DNA from: SXTU01 sp964496695
Lineage (GTDB): Bacteria; Verrucomicrobiota; Verrucomicrobiia; Limisphaerales; SXTU01
Assembly: GCA_964496695.1 (NCBI GenBank)
Contig: CAZCBE010000018.1
Location: forward strand, 12,791-76,790
Direction: 5' to 3'
Length of the DNA: 64,000 bases
Under the pieces are notes generated by a model. The model had not been told where the DNA came from, searched no databases, and worked only from the letters and a program-made list of their open reading frames with translations. Made by a program: the position numbers and the translations under genes. Below, piece by piece: positions 1 to 9,284 of the stretch. Numbering within the stretch: position 1 is the first letter of the stretch; each line of letters opens with the position of its first letter.

Positions 1-2767
1 TGAGAATCTGCCACGCCTCCGCCTGCTTACCGGAGCTGGGGCGGTCTTTATAGGCGACGTTGAACCAGGCGGAGCCTTTGTCGTCGAGCTGGGCACCGAG
101 GCTCCGCGCAAAAGATTGCCACTCCGCTTTGTCGGGAGCGAAGCCGAGATTCTCAGCGATGACCTGGGGCAGAGCCTTTTCCAACTCGTCAGGCGTTTCC
201 CACTGGATGAAGCGGATGTGGTCGCTGCTGCGGTGACCGGCGAGGATTTCAAAGACTTGATCGTCGCCCGGCGCGGTGCCGGCTCCGCCGAACCACGCGG
301 CCAGCAGAAGATCGTCACGTTCACCGGCCCCTTGGCGGCGAGGAACGGTGAGTTCGGCAAAGGCGGTGCCGACGCGGGGAAAGCGAGTCTCGATGTCTGG
401 TGGAGTGAGGTGGGCGATGATGTCCACGAAAGGGCGGCCTGCACCAATTGGCGGAAGCTGTCGTGAGTCGCCGACGAAGATCAGGCGATTCACGCCGCTG
501 AGGGCTTCCAGCAGCGCGGCCATCATTTCCTCGGTGAGCATGGAGCACTCGTCCACGATGACCGTGCGAGCGCCTTTATCTCCAGTCTCACCTGTGAGGC
601 GGTAGCGTTGCGTGTTGCCATCGTAGCGTTTGGAACGACTAAGAAATTGAGCAAGGGTGTATGCTTCGTAATTCGAGATGCCCGCTTGTTTCGCGACGGC
701 TTCCATGCGGACGCGGGCTTTGCCAGTGGGTGCCAGGAGAAGAATGCCATCACCATGCACTTCCGGGCGGTGGCAGAGCACGGAGAGGAGAGTGGTTTTG
801 CCAGTGCCGGCGGAACCGATCAGGACGCTAAAACGGGAGGTGGCAATTTCGGCGAGGGCTGCAGCCTTTTCCAACCGAGCACGTTCTTCCTTCTCGCGCT
901 CCTCTCCGGCGGCCGGCAGAGGTCCCAGACGGGTGTCGAGTTCGGCACGCCAATCGACCGTGACATCGTGGCGCGGTGGCTTGGACCGCTTGGTCACGGT
1001 GTCGCGGATCTTCTCACCCACCGCAGCAAAGCGGTCCAACTGATAAGCGGGGCGTTTGTCCGCCATGCGGATGAGGAGGATCACGCCATCAAATTGCTCC
1101 TCCTCCGCCACAGCGAGCAGGTCGGCAGTGACTTCGGTCCGCTCTTCCTTCTGACCTTCTTCACGACGGCGGAGCGCGGTAATGATGTCTTCACGAGCGC
1201 GGAGCGTATTACCCTGGGCGGCGGCATCCTCAAGTTCGCGAATCGTGAGGGCACGCAGGCGGCGGGCGTCCACGGCGGTTTTGACGAGGGTTGGGTCCGG
1301 AATGGGAAAACGCTCCCGGACGAAGCTCGTCGGGAACAGTCCACGGTCCACCGTCCCAATCGCAACGGGAGTCGGTGTCAGGCGTGTGGCCTCGTAGATG
1401 AGGTAGGCATTCTGGAGAAAAGCGGAATCCGGAACGTCAACGCCGCCTTTGGCTCGCTGCTCGGAAACGGCAAGGAATCCGGCTTGCTCGACAGTCAGGT
1501 CAATACGGCTCAGGAGTTCGAGGAAGCTGCGCCGCTCCTTGTCCATGCGCTTCCATGCTTTGGCGATGGTGCTGTCAATGTGGAGGGCGAGTTCCTTGGG
1601 CAGATTCTTGGCTGGATCTTGCAGGGCGGCGTCCCAAGCGGGCCAAGGGTTGCCATCGTCGCCAACCTTCTCAGCGAGCGCCTGGGCGATAAAGTTGCCC
1701 ATGGGAATGCCGGTGGCGGACAGCACAGCGCCCAAGCCGGGAAACGGACCGCGCTTTGTCCAGAGGCGGCCGAGTTCACGGTCAATCCATTGCTCCTGTT
1801 TACGAGTAGCAACATTGAACAATTCTGCCGCCCGGAGCAACGCGGCCCGGCAGGCGAGCAAGGCACTGATGGCCGCATCGTGGCCGACATGCTCGGTCGC
1901 GTAGGAGAACTCGTCGAAACGTTCCTCGGGAGCGAAAGCGACGACCTCAGCCGTGTCGAAGGCACGGCCATCTTCAGACTTTTCGAGGGCCTCGTGATAC
2001 GGCATGAGGAATCCATCCAAGAAACCCGGGCGAATCGAGTGAATGACCATGCGCTCCCAAAGGAGGCTACGCAACTTCTCCCCCGGCGGGCTGTGATATT
2101 CGTATTCGGTCAGGCTGCCGATGCTCCTCACCCGCCCGACGCCGATGATTACACGCCGTCCAGTGTCTTCCACCAACGGAACCTGCTTGGCGTAGAAGAA
2201 CACGAGCGACTCTTCTGGGCGGACATGGTTCCAGAAGCAATCTAGCAGCGTGCGGTGATTGCGATGGTCTTGGAGCCAGTTGGTGTCGAACCCGAGCACA
2301 TCCTTGGAGGGCTCGTATGCTGGATTGACTTCCTGAAGTGGGAATCGATCCACCAGACCTGAGGATTTCACTTCGGGATCGCCGAACACGAAATTCTTCA
2401 TCATCCACCGGAACGGGAGCGCGGCTGCGCCATAGGCGGGGTAGTGCAGCGAGGTCGGCTTGAAATGGGCGTGGGTCTCGTTTGATTGCTTGACGTAGGG
2501 ATGCTCGTGGGTGCGAGTGAACGCGAAGTCGGCCATGAAGGTGGCTCGCTCTTTCACGCAAGGCGGAAACTGCTGGGCATCAAGATCCCTGATTGATTTG
2601 CCAGCGACCGCGGCCTCGGCGTGCTCGTCCTTGCTGTTGAAAATGTTCTTCAGCTTGAGGCACGACGTATTACGAGCCGGGAATTGGCAGACTGATCCAT
2701 TCCAACCGGCGTCATGCCACGGGACACGAATCGAAATATGCCGCAGTGGAAAAGAACCAGGCTTCAT
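1..2767 (-). CDS. RecD-like superfamily 1 helicase / AAA ATPase, partial (C-terminus beyond window)
   Basis: The reading frame is open from the ATG at 2767 to the left edge (922 residues visible, no stop). The helicase core begins near residue 640: Walker A GSAGTGKTT at about 651-659, Walker B VIVDECSM near 735, and a GDSRQLPPIG motif shortly after, the arrangement of RecD/Dda-type 5'-3' helicases. The roughly 600 residues before the core match no domain I can name. The start overlaps the stop of the upstream restriction-like gene by ATGA, so the two are probably translationally coupled and work together on DNA. A long open frame on the opposite strand (608-2245) is a codon-bias shadow. Inferred role: ATP-driven DNA unwinding or translocation in a defence or repair pair. 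The family assignment is firm; the pathway is not. Confidence 0.85.
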   Translation of the reverse strand, partial: MKPGSFPLRHISIRVPWHDAGWNGSVCQFPARNTSCLKLKNIFNSKDEHAEAAVAGKSIRDLDAQQFPPCVKERATFMADFAFTRTHEHPYVKQSNETHAHFKPTSLHYPAYGAAALPFRWMMKNFVFGDPEVKSSGLVDRFPLQEVNPAYEPSKDVLGFDTNWLQDHRNHRTLLDCFWNHVRPEESLVFFYAKQVPLVEDTGRRVIIGVGRVRSIGSLTEYEYHSPPGEKLRSLLWERMVIHSIRPGFLDGFLMPYHEALEKSEDGRAFDTAEVVAFAPEERFDEFSYATEHVGHDAAISALLACRAALLRAAELFNVATRKQEQWIDRELGRLWTKRGPFPGLGAVLSATGIPMGNFIAQALAEKVGDDGNPWPAWDAALQDPAKNLPKELALHIDSTIAKAWKRMDKERRSFLELLSRIDLTVEQAGFLAVSEQRAKGGVDVPDSAFLQNAYLIYEATRLTPTPVAIGTVDRGLFPTSFVRERFPIPDPTLVKTAVDARRLRALTIRELEDAAAQGNTLRAREDIITALRRREEGQKEERTEVTADLLAVAEEEQFDGVILLIRMADKRPAYQLDRFAAVGEKIRDTVTKRSKPPRHDVTVDWRAELDTRLGPLPAAGEEREKEERARLEKAAALAEIATSRFSVLIGSAGTGKTTLLSVLCHRPEVHGDGILLLAPTGKARVRMEAVAKQAGISNYEAYTLAQFLSRSKRYDGNTQRYRLTGETGDKGARTVIVDECSMLTEEMMAALLEALSGVNRLIFVGDSRQLPPIGAGRPFVDIIAHLTPPDIETRFPRVGTAFAELTVPRRQGAGERDDLLLAAWFGGAGTAPGDDQVFEILAGHRSSDHIRFIQWETPDELEKALPQVIAENLGFAPDKAEWQSFARSLGAQLDDKGSAWFNVAYKDRPSSGKQAEAWQIL

Positions 2768-5700
2768 GCGATTTTCTCCTCCGGCTTGCTTGCCTGGGCA
2801 GAAGCCGTCGCAGTGCCAATCATTGTGTCAAACTGGCATGCAACCTTGGCCTTGAAGTCGGACTCGATCTCGTAAATGTCGCAGAACTCGGCGAAAGCCC
2901 AGCGGCCATAAGTGCGGAGGTGATTCACGCCGGGCACCCAGTAGGTTTGCATGGTGGACGCCTTTTCCTTCGCATCCTCGCGACGGTAACCTTTGATTTC
3001 GGTAATGAGGTGAAGGAGGTCAGGGGAACCGTCCGGCCTAGCTGGCCGGCCGTCATCCACTAGGACGATGAAGTCGGGCAGGTATTTACGCATCTCGGAG
3101 GCGTAGCGATAGGGAACTTCGAGGCCGAGATTGTGATTCTTGACGTAGGCGACGACTTTCGGGTGCGCCTCCGCCACCCGGCAGAACTCAGCCTCCCACT
3201 CGCTATCGAACACTACCCAGTTGACGTGGCTCTTGGGCGGCGGCCCCTTGGTGTCCCAGCGGTCGGGCCTGGAGGTGTTGAACCGCACGTGCCGGGTGGA
3301 GCCAGTGGGATTGTATGGGTCGAGGAGAGCCTTGATCGGACGTCCGCCCACGAAGGCGCGGGTGATGCCCTGCGTGATGCGTTCGCAGGCGATATCGGCG
3401 AGTTCCTGATACATGAGCAGCGCTGGATAGGTGCTGCCCTTGCACTGGAGACAGGCGTCGAGCCACTGCTTGGTGACCCGCTTGAGCTGGCCGAACAGGT
3501 GAAGCGGCGGGGGCTCACCGGGATCACGGAACTTGGTATAGAGCAAGCGGTGGGTCAGGTTGAAGAGCAGGCTGGAAGGGCGCATGTCGCCCAGATGTTC
3601 CAAGTTGAGGTTCACCGTGGCTCCGATGATACCCGAGTTCTGCGTGATGGACGGGCCGACGAGTTCAGGGGTCAGGACGAGGATGGAGTCATCGTCGAAC
3701 TTTGCTTCGATGCGCTCTTCGGGGAGTTCCACGCGGTAGCCTTCGACCCGGGGGAAGCGGATTTCGAGGTGGTCGCGCTCGGGGCAGATGGCTTTGACCT
3801 GAACAGTGGGACGCGGCGGTTTCGGCGGCGCGATAACCGGCTTGGCCGTGAAGTCGAACGGGATGCCGAGGACATCGGCATACTCGACATTGAAAAGACT
3901 GGAATCGTTGAGGTCGTAGGACAAGCGGCGCAACGCGCGGCCGATGACCTGCTCGCACAGAAGCTGAGTGCCGAAAGCGCGCACGCCCAGAACGTGGGTG
4001 ACGTTGTTGGCATCCCAGCCCTCGGTGAGCATGGAGACGGACACGACACAGCGGATGCCGGCGCCGAGCTGACCTTCCTTCCCGACCGTGTTCATGACCT
4101 CACGGAGCAGATCCTGGTCGGTCAGGTTGTCAGCGGCATGGGCGTCCTTCTTCCGCTCGATGATGTCGCGGCGGAACCGCTCGATTTCATCCGTAGCCAT
4201 GGTGCGGAAGTTGTCATCGAGGGCTTCACCAGATTCGAGCTGCTCGCTGTCGATGAGGAGCGTGTTCGGGCGTGGGAGCGGGTTGCCGGTGGTTTCGTCA
4301 AAGTTACGGAAGAGCGCGAGGCGGCCATTCACCAGTGAGGAGGTGCCGTTCTCGTGTTTCTGGTGAAAGCCGGAGATGTAGTCATAGACCAGCTTCGACG
4401 TGGCGGTGTTATTGCAGACGACAATGAAGCACGGCGGCACGTGGTTGCCCTCCGCCTCCCAAAGCTTGAAGGTCTTTTCATAGTGGCCATAGAGGGCTTC
4501 GAGCGCGGTCTTGAGCAGGGTGGGCAGCTTGAGTGGGTCGAGTTCTTCACCTGCCCCCCGCCCCTTCTTCGGCATCTTCGTGCGGATGTGCTTCCAGAGA
4601 TCCCGAAACATCGGCATCTCGTCGTCGGACGCGCCCGGCAGGTTCTGCGCGACCGGCACGCGCGGGAGCTTCACGATGCCGCACTCGATGGCATCCATGA
4701 GCGAGAAGTCGCTCATGGTCCAAGGAAAAAGCGTGCCCTCGACATAACCGGAGCCGCTCAAGAAGAAAGGTGTGGCGGAAAGATCCATGACGCGGGTGAC
4801 GCCAAGCTTCCGGTTCACGGATTCCAAACCTGAAATCCAAACCCGAGCGGCCTCGTTGTCCTTCTTGGCACGCGCCTTGGCGTCTTTGAGTTCATCGCCG
4901 GTGAGTTTGTTGCCCTGTTCGTCAGTGAACTCTGCGTCATCGGCCGGTTTCTCTCGATAGCAGTGATGCGCCTCGTCGTTGATCACGAGCACGTTTTTCA
5001 TGCCCATGAGGTCAGGCATGACGCGCTGGAGCATCTGCCCTTCGGTTTCGAGAGTCGTCGGTGCGTCGCCGGTCCGACCTTGGAGGAGCTGGCGTCCACC
5101 CTTGGAGAGGTCGATGCGCTCGCGCAGCATGAAGGCGTGGTAGTTCGTCACGAGGATCTTGGCGCGGTTCACGTCTTCGAGCATGTCTTGGGGGACTAGC
5201 TCACGGCTGGCGTAGTAGCTGTCGGGATCGTTCGGCTGTAGGACCCGCAAACGGTCCTTGATGGTCAGGCCGGGCGAAACGACCAGAAAGCCTCGGGTGA
5301 AGTGCTTGCTGCCAGGCCGGCGCACCGCGTTGATCGTCTGCCAGGCGATGAGCATGGCCATCACGGTCGTCTTGCCTGCGCCGGTGGCGAGCTTGAGCGC
5401 AAGGCGCATCAATTCAGGGTTGGCATCCTTGTTCGCACCGTGGAGATATTCCAGGATGCGATTGCCGGCGGCGGAGTGAGGCGCGACTTCCGCCAGCCAG
5501 ATGGCGGTTTCAACCGCTTCAACTTGACAGAAAAATGGGCGGACACCGCTGAACTTGTGATGCCGCCAGTGCTGAAGCAGACGTTGCGTCTCGGGGGTGA
5601 CCTGCCAATGGCTCGGGCTGGGTAGATTCCGCCACGCGGCTACGTAACCCCGCACCTCGTTGATGATGGAGGTCTGATCATACTGCTGCGCCTTGGTGGA

Positions 5701-5910
5701 GAGGCCCTGGCCCTCGTCGAAGACAATCTCCTCTTGCGCAACCGAACGCTTGCGTTTCTTCGGCTTCGGGATCGGGGTGATGAACTTTGCCTTGCGGCGG
5801 AACTCCTCAAGCTTCTGCGTTGGCTGACCGTCACCGTCCAGCTCCCAGTGCCGTTGCGGGCATTCGTAGGGGGAGTTGAGGATGGGCTGGTCGAAGAAGG
5901 GATTGGACAT
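2764..5910 (-). CDS. DEAD/DEAH helicase with C-terminal PD-(D/E)XK nuclease (type III Res-like, BPTD_3080-type restriction protein)
   Basis: A 1048-aa protein. Helicase motifs in order: Walker A LATGAGKTT (about 174-182), DEAH (about 312-315), DLSATPFF (motif III), then SMLTEGWDANNVTHVLG and EQVIGRALRR (motifs V and VI). Near the C-terminus PDFIVLVDDG followed by LITEIKGYR gives the PD...ExK nuclease site. This is the layout of type III Res subunits, and the whole protein resembles what is annotated as the BPTD_3080 restriction endonuclease family. I chose the ATG at 5910 (MSNPFFDQP) because a GAGAG sequence lies upstream and the family N-terminus begins there; the frame is open to 5961. A 77-aa ORF ends 13 bases upstream and the RecD-like gene overlaps the stop by 4 bases. 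No methyltransferase is visible beside it. Confidence 0.85.
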   Translation of the reverse strand: MSNPFFDQPILNSPYECPQRHWELDGDGQPTQKLEEFRRKAKFITPIPKPKKRKRSVAQEEIVFDEGQGLSTKAQQYDQTSIINEVRGYVAAWRNLPSPSHWQVTPETQRLLQHWRHHKFSGVRPFFCQVEAVETAIWLAEVAPHSAAGNRILEYLHGANKDANPELMRLALKLATGAGKTTVMAMLIAWQTINAVRRPGSKHFTRGFLVVSPGLTIKDRLRVLQPNDPDSYYASRELVPQDMLEDVNRAKILVTNYHAFMLRERIDLSKGGRQLLQGRTGDAPTTLETEGQMLQRVMPDLMGMKNVLVINDEAHHCYREKPADDAEFTDEQGNKLTGDELKDAKARAKKDNEAARVWISGLESVNRKLGVTRVMDLSATPFFLSGSGYVEGTLFPWTMSDFSLMDAIECGIVKLPRVPVAQNLPGASDDEMPMFRDLWKHIRTKMPKKGRGAGEELDPLKLPTLLKTALEALYGHYEKTFKLWEAEGNHVPPCFIVVCNNTATSKLVYDYISGFHQKHENGTSSLVNGRLALFRNFDETTGNPLPRPNTLLIDSEQLESGEALDDNFRTMATDEIERFRRDIIERKKDAHAADNLTDQDLLREVMNTVGKEGQLGAGIRCVVSVSMLTEGWDANNVTHVLGVRAFGTQLLCEQVIGRALRRLSYDLNDSSLFNVEYADVLGIPFDFTAKPVIAPPKPPRPTVQVKAICPERDHLEIRFPRVEGYRVELPEERIEAKFDDDSILVLTPELVGPSITQNSGIIGATVNLNLEHLGDMRPSSLLFNLTHRLLYTKFRDPGEPPPLHLFGQLKRVTKQWLDACLQCKGSTYPALLMYQELADIACERITQGITRAFVGGRPIKALLDPYNPTGSTRHVRFNTSRPDRWDTKGPPPKSHVNWVVFDSEWEAEFCRVAEAHPKVVAYVKNHNLGLEVPYRYASEMRKYLPDFIVLVDDGRPARPDGSPDLLHLITEIKGYRREDAKEKASTMQTYWVPGVNHLRTYGRWAFAEFCDIYEIESDFKAKVACQFDTMIGTATASAQASKPEEKIA

Positions 5911-5923
5911 GGTCTTGGCACTC

Positions 5924-6157
5924 TCAGATAGCCGATCCGACGCCGGTCGGAATGGCTGCAATCAGGATTCGGCTGCGCGCCGTGGTGTTGTCGAGCTCAA
6001 CGCAGACAGATTCGTAAACTTGCGATCTGGGAATCTCAGCCCCGACGAAGACGGCCTGTGTGAAACGAGCTGAGGCAGAACCGCCGGCTGCGTTCCATCC
6101 ACAATGGTCCACGGCCGAACGGCTCAAGTTAATGGAGTCCAGGTAGCTTAAGCCCAT
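5924..6157 (-). CDS. small hypothetical protein (77 aa) directly upstream of the restriction-like gene
   Basis: Not recognised. It has a GAGGG ribosome-binding sequence about 3-4 bases before its ATG and its stop lies 13 bases before the ATG of the helicase-nuclease gene, so it would be the first gene of that operon. The C-terminal half is rich in beta-type residues (AVFVGAEIPRSQVYESVCVE). It could be a small operon partner or the preserved C-terminal end of a gene lost by deletion, for example a missing modification subunit. No signal peptide or membrane segment is seen. Confidence 0.4.
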   Translation of the reverse strand: MGLSYLDSINLSRSAVDHCGWNAAGGSASARFTQAVFVGAEIPRSQVYESVCVELDNTTARSRILIAAIPTGVGSAI

Positions 6158-6194
6158 TTTCCCTCAATGCTTTCGGCTCCGATTGTGGTGCTTG

Positions 6195-6220
6195 AAAGAC
6201 GGGAGGGCAAGAATTCCCGT
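6195..6220 (-). terminator. possible weak terminator hairpin after the lexA operon
   Basis: Arms ACGGGA and TCCCGT flank a 10-base loop, followed on the minus strand by CTTTC. It lies just downstream of the last gene of the lexA operon and just before the small ORF of the restriction operon. The short arms and poor T-tract make this weak. Confidence 0.3.
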
Positions 6221-6238
6221 TCATGAAATTGCCGGCGC

Positions 6239-6817
6239 TTAACGCCATTTTCCTCCACCTCGCAACTTCTGCTCGTTCAGCCCCTTCATCGCCAGCATCA
6301 CCCGGGCGACCTCGATAACCTCTGGCGTCAGCGGTTTTCGCGACAGAAGATCCACGAACCGACCTTGAAACTCAGCCAACGGCAGCCCTTCCCATTCGGT
6401 CAGGCCAAAGAATCCACCAGCGTCCGTCCTGATGATTTTGAAAACCTTCCGTTGAGTTGTCCCAGCAGCTTCGCCCATCACCATAACAACTTCGTGTCGG
6501 CCCATCGCTTTTGAGGGACGTTCATCGGGGTCCAACTTCTCGCCTTCCGCCGCCATCTTCATCCACGACTCCAGAATCATCACGGCCGCTGGAACTTGGT
6601 AGGCGATGCAGATGAGGCGGGCGGTGTCGGCAAAATCGTCTTTGGAACGGTCATCCTGGAGCGACGCCGGGGTGAAAAACAGCGGCCCTTTCTTCGTGAC
6701 GGCCAGCAAGGTGGGTGGAATCTGTCGTCCGGAGCGCAAGCTGAACTCGGCAAAATCAACAGCCGTCACCATCAGGTCGGCGAGGTTCTGCGGGTTCGAT
6801 GGTGGACGCGGCTTCAC
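6239..6817 (-). CDS. hypothetical protein, last gene of the lexA operon
   Basis: 192 aa, soluble, no signal peptide or membrane segment. The start overlaps the stop of the upstream GIY-YIG gene by ATGA. The middle (DFADTARLICIAYQVPAAVMILESW) looks like a helical core, and the charged tail ends KLRGGGKWR. I do not recognise the family. Its tight coupling to lexA, dnaE2 and a GIY-YIG gene suggests expression with DNA-damage genes, but no enzymatic motif is visible. Confidence 0.7.
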   Translation of the reverse strand: MKPRPPSNPQNLADLMVTAVDFAEFSLRSGRQIPPTLLAVTKKGPLFFTPASLQDDRSKDDFADTARLICIAYQVPAAVMILESWMKMAAEGEKLDPDERPSKAMGRHEVVMVMGEAAGTTQRKVFKIIRTDAGGFFGLTEWEGLPLAEFQGRFVDLLSRKPLTPEVIEVARVMLAMKGLNEQKLRGGGKWR

Positions 6818-7680
6818 GGGGCGGTTCTGTCCATCGCCGGTTCAACCTCAAGCCTATCGACGGCGAGAAAGTCCAGCAACGTCTCCGGTTCCACCCAGTT
6901 GCCATCCAAATGATCCCGCTGCTTCAACCGCTTCACCTTCCTCGGCCCACGCTCGAAGAACTCCTTCACGATCACCAAATCCGCCAGCATCAGGTTCTGC
7001 TCGAAAGGGGTTCGCATCTCCACCTCTGAGCAAACATCGGTCAACATTTCAACTAGGCTCACCGATTCGCCGGCAAGGTAGTTTTCCACGAGCGACACAA
7101 CCGATTTCTCCAAGCCAAAACTCTGGGCTCGCAATGGAGCAGTGGTCAGCAGCCGGGATGGAAAGTGAGCGAACGTGACGTCCTCACGGCTGGCGATGAA
7201 GAGCAACCGACACAACGAGGCGAAAGGCCAAGCTGCACCCTTGAACGCACCGAACAGCTTTCCTCCCATCGTCGTGTCCCGCGTCAGCACCAACCGCAGC
7301 AGGCCCGCGTCCCGCTCCACTCCAACGAAGAAGCACGCCTTGGGATAGACGTTCATCCGGTTGAAGCGGGGCCGTAGCGTGCGCAGTAGTTCGTTTTCCC
7401 TCAACACAGCACTCACCGCTGAATCGCAAACCTCCCAGTCAATCCGACGAACAAGGTGCACGAGCCGGATTGTTTTCTTTGAGTCCCGGTCAGGGTGGAC
7501 ATGGCGATAGCTGTTGAGCCGGTCGCGGAGATCGCTGGACTGGCCGACGTAGAGAAGAAACCCCGCCTCATCGAACATCCGATACACGCCTGGCACTCTT
7601 GGGATGCTGCGGAAGAACGCTGCCCCGAGCCGTTCCGTCAACGGCTTTGGCGCAGGCAGCAGGCGAAGTTGTTGGTTCAT
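6814..7680 (-). CDS. GIY-YIG nuclease-domain protein (UvrC N-terminus-like)
   Basis: 288 aa. Residues about 28-110 form a GIY-YIG domain: PGVYRMFDEAG, then LLYVGQSSDLRDRLNSY with the downstream Arg, and the conserved Glu in RENELLRTLRPRFN. This is the fold used by the N-terminal nuclease of UvrC and by Cho. The remaining 170 residues lack the UvrBC-interaction and RNase H-like domains of full UvrC, so it is a stand-alone Cho-like protein. It overlaps dnaE2 by 4 bases upstream and the 192-aa gene by 4 bases downstream, inside a LexA-headed operon, which suggests a damage-inducible incision role. The function is inferred; the domain is clear. Confidence 0.85.
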   Translation of the reverse strand: MNQQLRLLPAPKPLTERLGAAFFRSIPRVPGVYRMFDEAGFLLYVGQSSDLRDRLNSYRHVHPDRDSKKTIRLVHLVRRIDWEVCDSAVSAVLRENELLRTLRPRFNRMNVYPKACFFVGVERDAGLLRLVLTRDTTMGGKLFGAFKGAAWPFASLCRLLFIASREDVTFAHFPSRLLTTAPLRAQSFGLEKSVVSLVENYLAGESVSLVEMLTDVCSEVEMRTPFEQNLMLADLVIVKEFFERGPRKVKRLKQRDHLDGNWVEPETLLDFLAVDRLEVEPAMDRTAP

Positions 7681-9284
7681 CGCGTCCTCGGCTTTCCCGC
7701 CCGATGCACCCTCAGTGAGAAGCCTCGGCCATTCTCAAACGGCTCAACAGTGGCGGCAATTTCCAGCACCGGATAGCGGATGGTTGCCAACCCGTAACTG
7801 CGGTAGGTGTCGGCAAACAGCTCGGTTTCCACAATGCCGGTTCGATCAGCCAGCGTCAGGAACTTCATCGGCTCCCCGGTGATCTGGTGGTGGATGCGCT
7901 GCTCAATGACCAACCCGCAGGTGACGACTTCCTGGCCGATGAATTGGTGGAGGCGATTCACCGGGCAATACGTGTCCCAGGCGATTGTGTCGTGCAGTTC
8001 CAAAGGGTGACCAGAGGCGGGAAAGCCCAGCAGTTCAGCTTCCCATTGCAGCCGTTCCTTTCGCGTCGGCTCCTGCAGCGGCACTTCGGGCAATCGTTCC
8101 AATCCTGGCGGTGGTAACAGCCAGCCCTGACCTGGCTCATCGTTGGAACCGAATGCACGTCTCAACGATTGAAATTCCCAGAACTGAGCGGTTCGTGGTT
8201 GGCCGAAGCAGTCAAACGCACCCACACGGATCATCGCCTCAACTTCCTCAGGCAACGGTGAGACGCGCAGGAAGAAATCCTTCAAGCTGTCGAACTGCTG
8301 TCGCTGCCACTCAACGACGATTTTTTCTCGCGTCTTTTCACTCAACCCCTTCGTCCGCGTCACTGGCACACGGATACAACCCCGCTCAACCGTGAAGCTG
8401 GGGCCTGGCTGGTTGATTGATGGGGGCAGGAAGCTGATTCCCAGCCGATGCGATTCCAGCACATAGACCAGTGGATCGTAGAAGCCCTTGCCGTTGCTCA
8501 ACACTGCCGCCATGAACTCGGCTGGGTGGTAGCGCTTCAACCATGCCGCCTGATACGCCTCAACCCCATACGCGGTGCTGTGGGCCTTGCAGAACGCGTA
8601 ACCGCTGAAGCCCGTCACCAACTCCCAGACCTCAACAATCTTCGCCTCGTCATGTCCACGGCTTAACGCTGACTGACGGAACTCCACGCCGATCTCCGAC
8701 ACCACTGCTCGCTTCTGCTTCACCAAAGCCCTGCGCAGCACATCAGCCCGACCGGGTGGCAGTCCCGCAAACGCCTCGCAGATTTGCAGGATGTGCTCCT
8801 CGTAAACGACCAACCCGAACGTGCTGCGGAGACAAGCCTCCAGCGACGGATGCGGATAAACGACCGGCTCCAAGCCCTGATAGCGGCGGGTGAAGGCAAC
8901 TTTCTTCCCCTCGTTGGCAGCACCCGGCCGGATGACGGAGACGATGGCAATCAGCCCGTCGATGTCCCGCACGTTGCACATCCGGCACAGGCCAATCATC
9001 GCCGGACTTTCGATGTGGTGAACCGCTCTGGCTCCCCCGCTGGCAATCATCTCCCAGACCTCATCGTCCAGCCATGGTTCCAGTGAAGCAAAATCTACCT
9101 CAACACCCCTTCGCTTCAACACGTCCTTGGCATCCCGCATCACCGCCAGACCGCCTTGAGCCAAAACGTCCATCTTCACCAGGCCAATCATTTCAACAGC
9201 GTCCATGTCGAAGTGCGTGGTCGGATACCCCTTGGTGGGGACGGAATAGCACGGCGGGTCGGACAACCGCTGTCTCTGCCTCAC
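7677..9284 (-). CDS. dnaE2: DNA polymerase III alpha-type (DnaE2-like) C-terminal half, lacking PHP and first palm residues
   Basis: 535 aa starting at a GTG whose GTGA overlaps the lexA stop. It aligns by eye with the second half of DnaE/DnaE2 (about 1050 aa when complete): GLVKMDVLAQGGL carries the third catalytic Asp (D39 here; E. coli D555), then IESPAMIGLCR, VSVIRPGAANEG, YEEHILQICEAFAG and FSGYAFCKAHSTAYG of the fingers, a helix-hairpin-helix region and a C-terminal OB fold (VVTCGLVIEQRIHHQ). The PHP domain and the two PDFDxD aspartates are absent, so it cannot polymerise alone as read. No intein sequence is seen at the break. It may be a deletion product fused behind lexA, or half of a split polymerase whose N-terminal part lies elsewhere. 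Confidence 0.85.
   Translation of the reverse strand: MRQRQRLSDPPCYSVPTKGYPTTHFDMDAVEMIGLVKMDVLAQGGLAVMRDAKDVLKRRGVEVDFASLEPWLDDEVWEMIASGGARAVHHIESPAMIGLCRMCNVRDIDGLIAIVSVIRPGAANEGKKVAFTRRYQGLEPVVYPHPSLEACLRSTFGLVVYEEHILQICEAFAGLPPGRADVLRRALVKQKRAVVSEIGVEFRQSALSRGHDEAKIVEVWELVTGFSGYAFCKAHSTAYGVEAYQAAWLKRYHPAEFMAAVLSNGKGFYDPLVYVLESHRLGISFLPPSINQPGPSFTVERGCIRVPVTRTKGLSEKTREKIVVEWQRQQFDSLKDFFLRVSPLPEEVEAMIRVGAFDCFGQPRTAQFWEFQSLRRAFGSNDEPGQGWLLPPPGLERLPEVPLQEPTRKERLQWEAELLGFPASGHPLELHDTIAWDTYCPVNRLHQFIGQEVVTCGLVIEQRIHHQITGEPMKFLTLADRTGIVETELFADTYRSYGLATIRYPVLEIAATVEPFENGRGFSLRVHRAGKPRTR

Noticed and set aside
608..2245. Open frame of 545 codons on the plus strand
   Set aside because: It lies antisense to the RecD-like gene, whose frame has Walker A, Walker B and other helicase motifs. 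The plus frame shows no domain and results from high-GC codon bias.
3133..4338. Open frame of 401 codons on the plus strand
   Set aside because: Antisense to the helicase-nuclease gene, with no recognisable motif.
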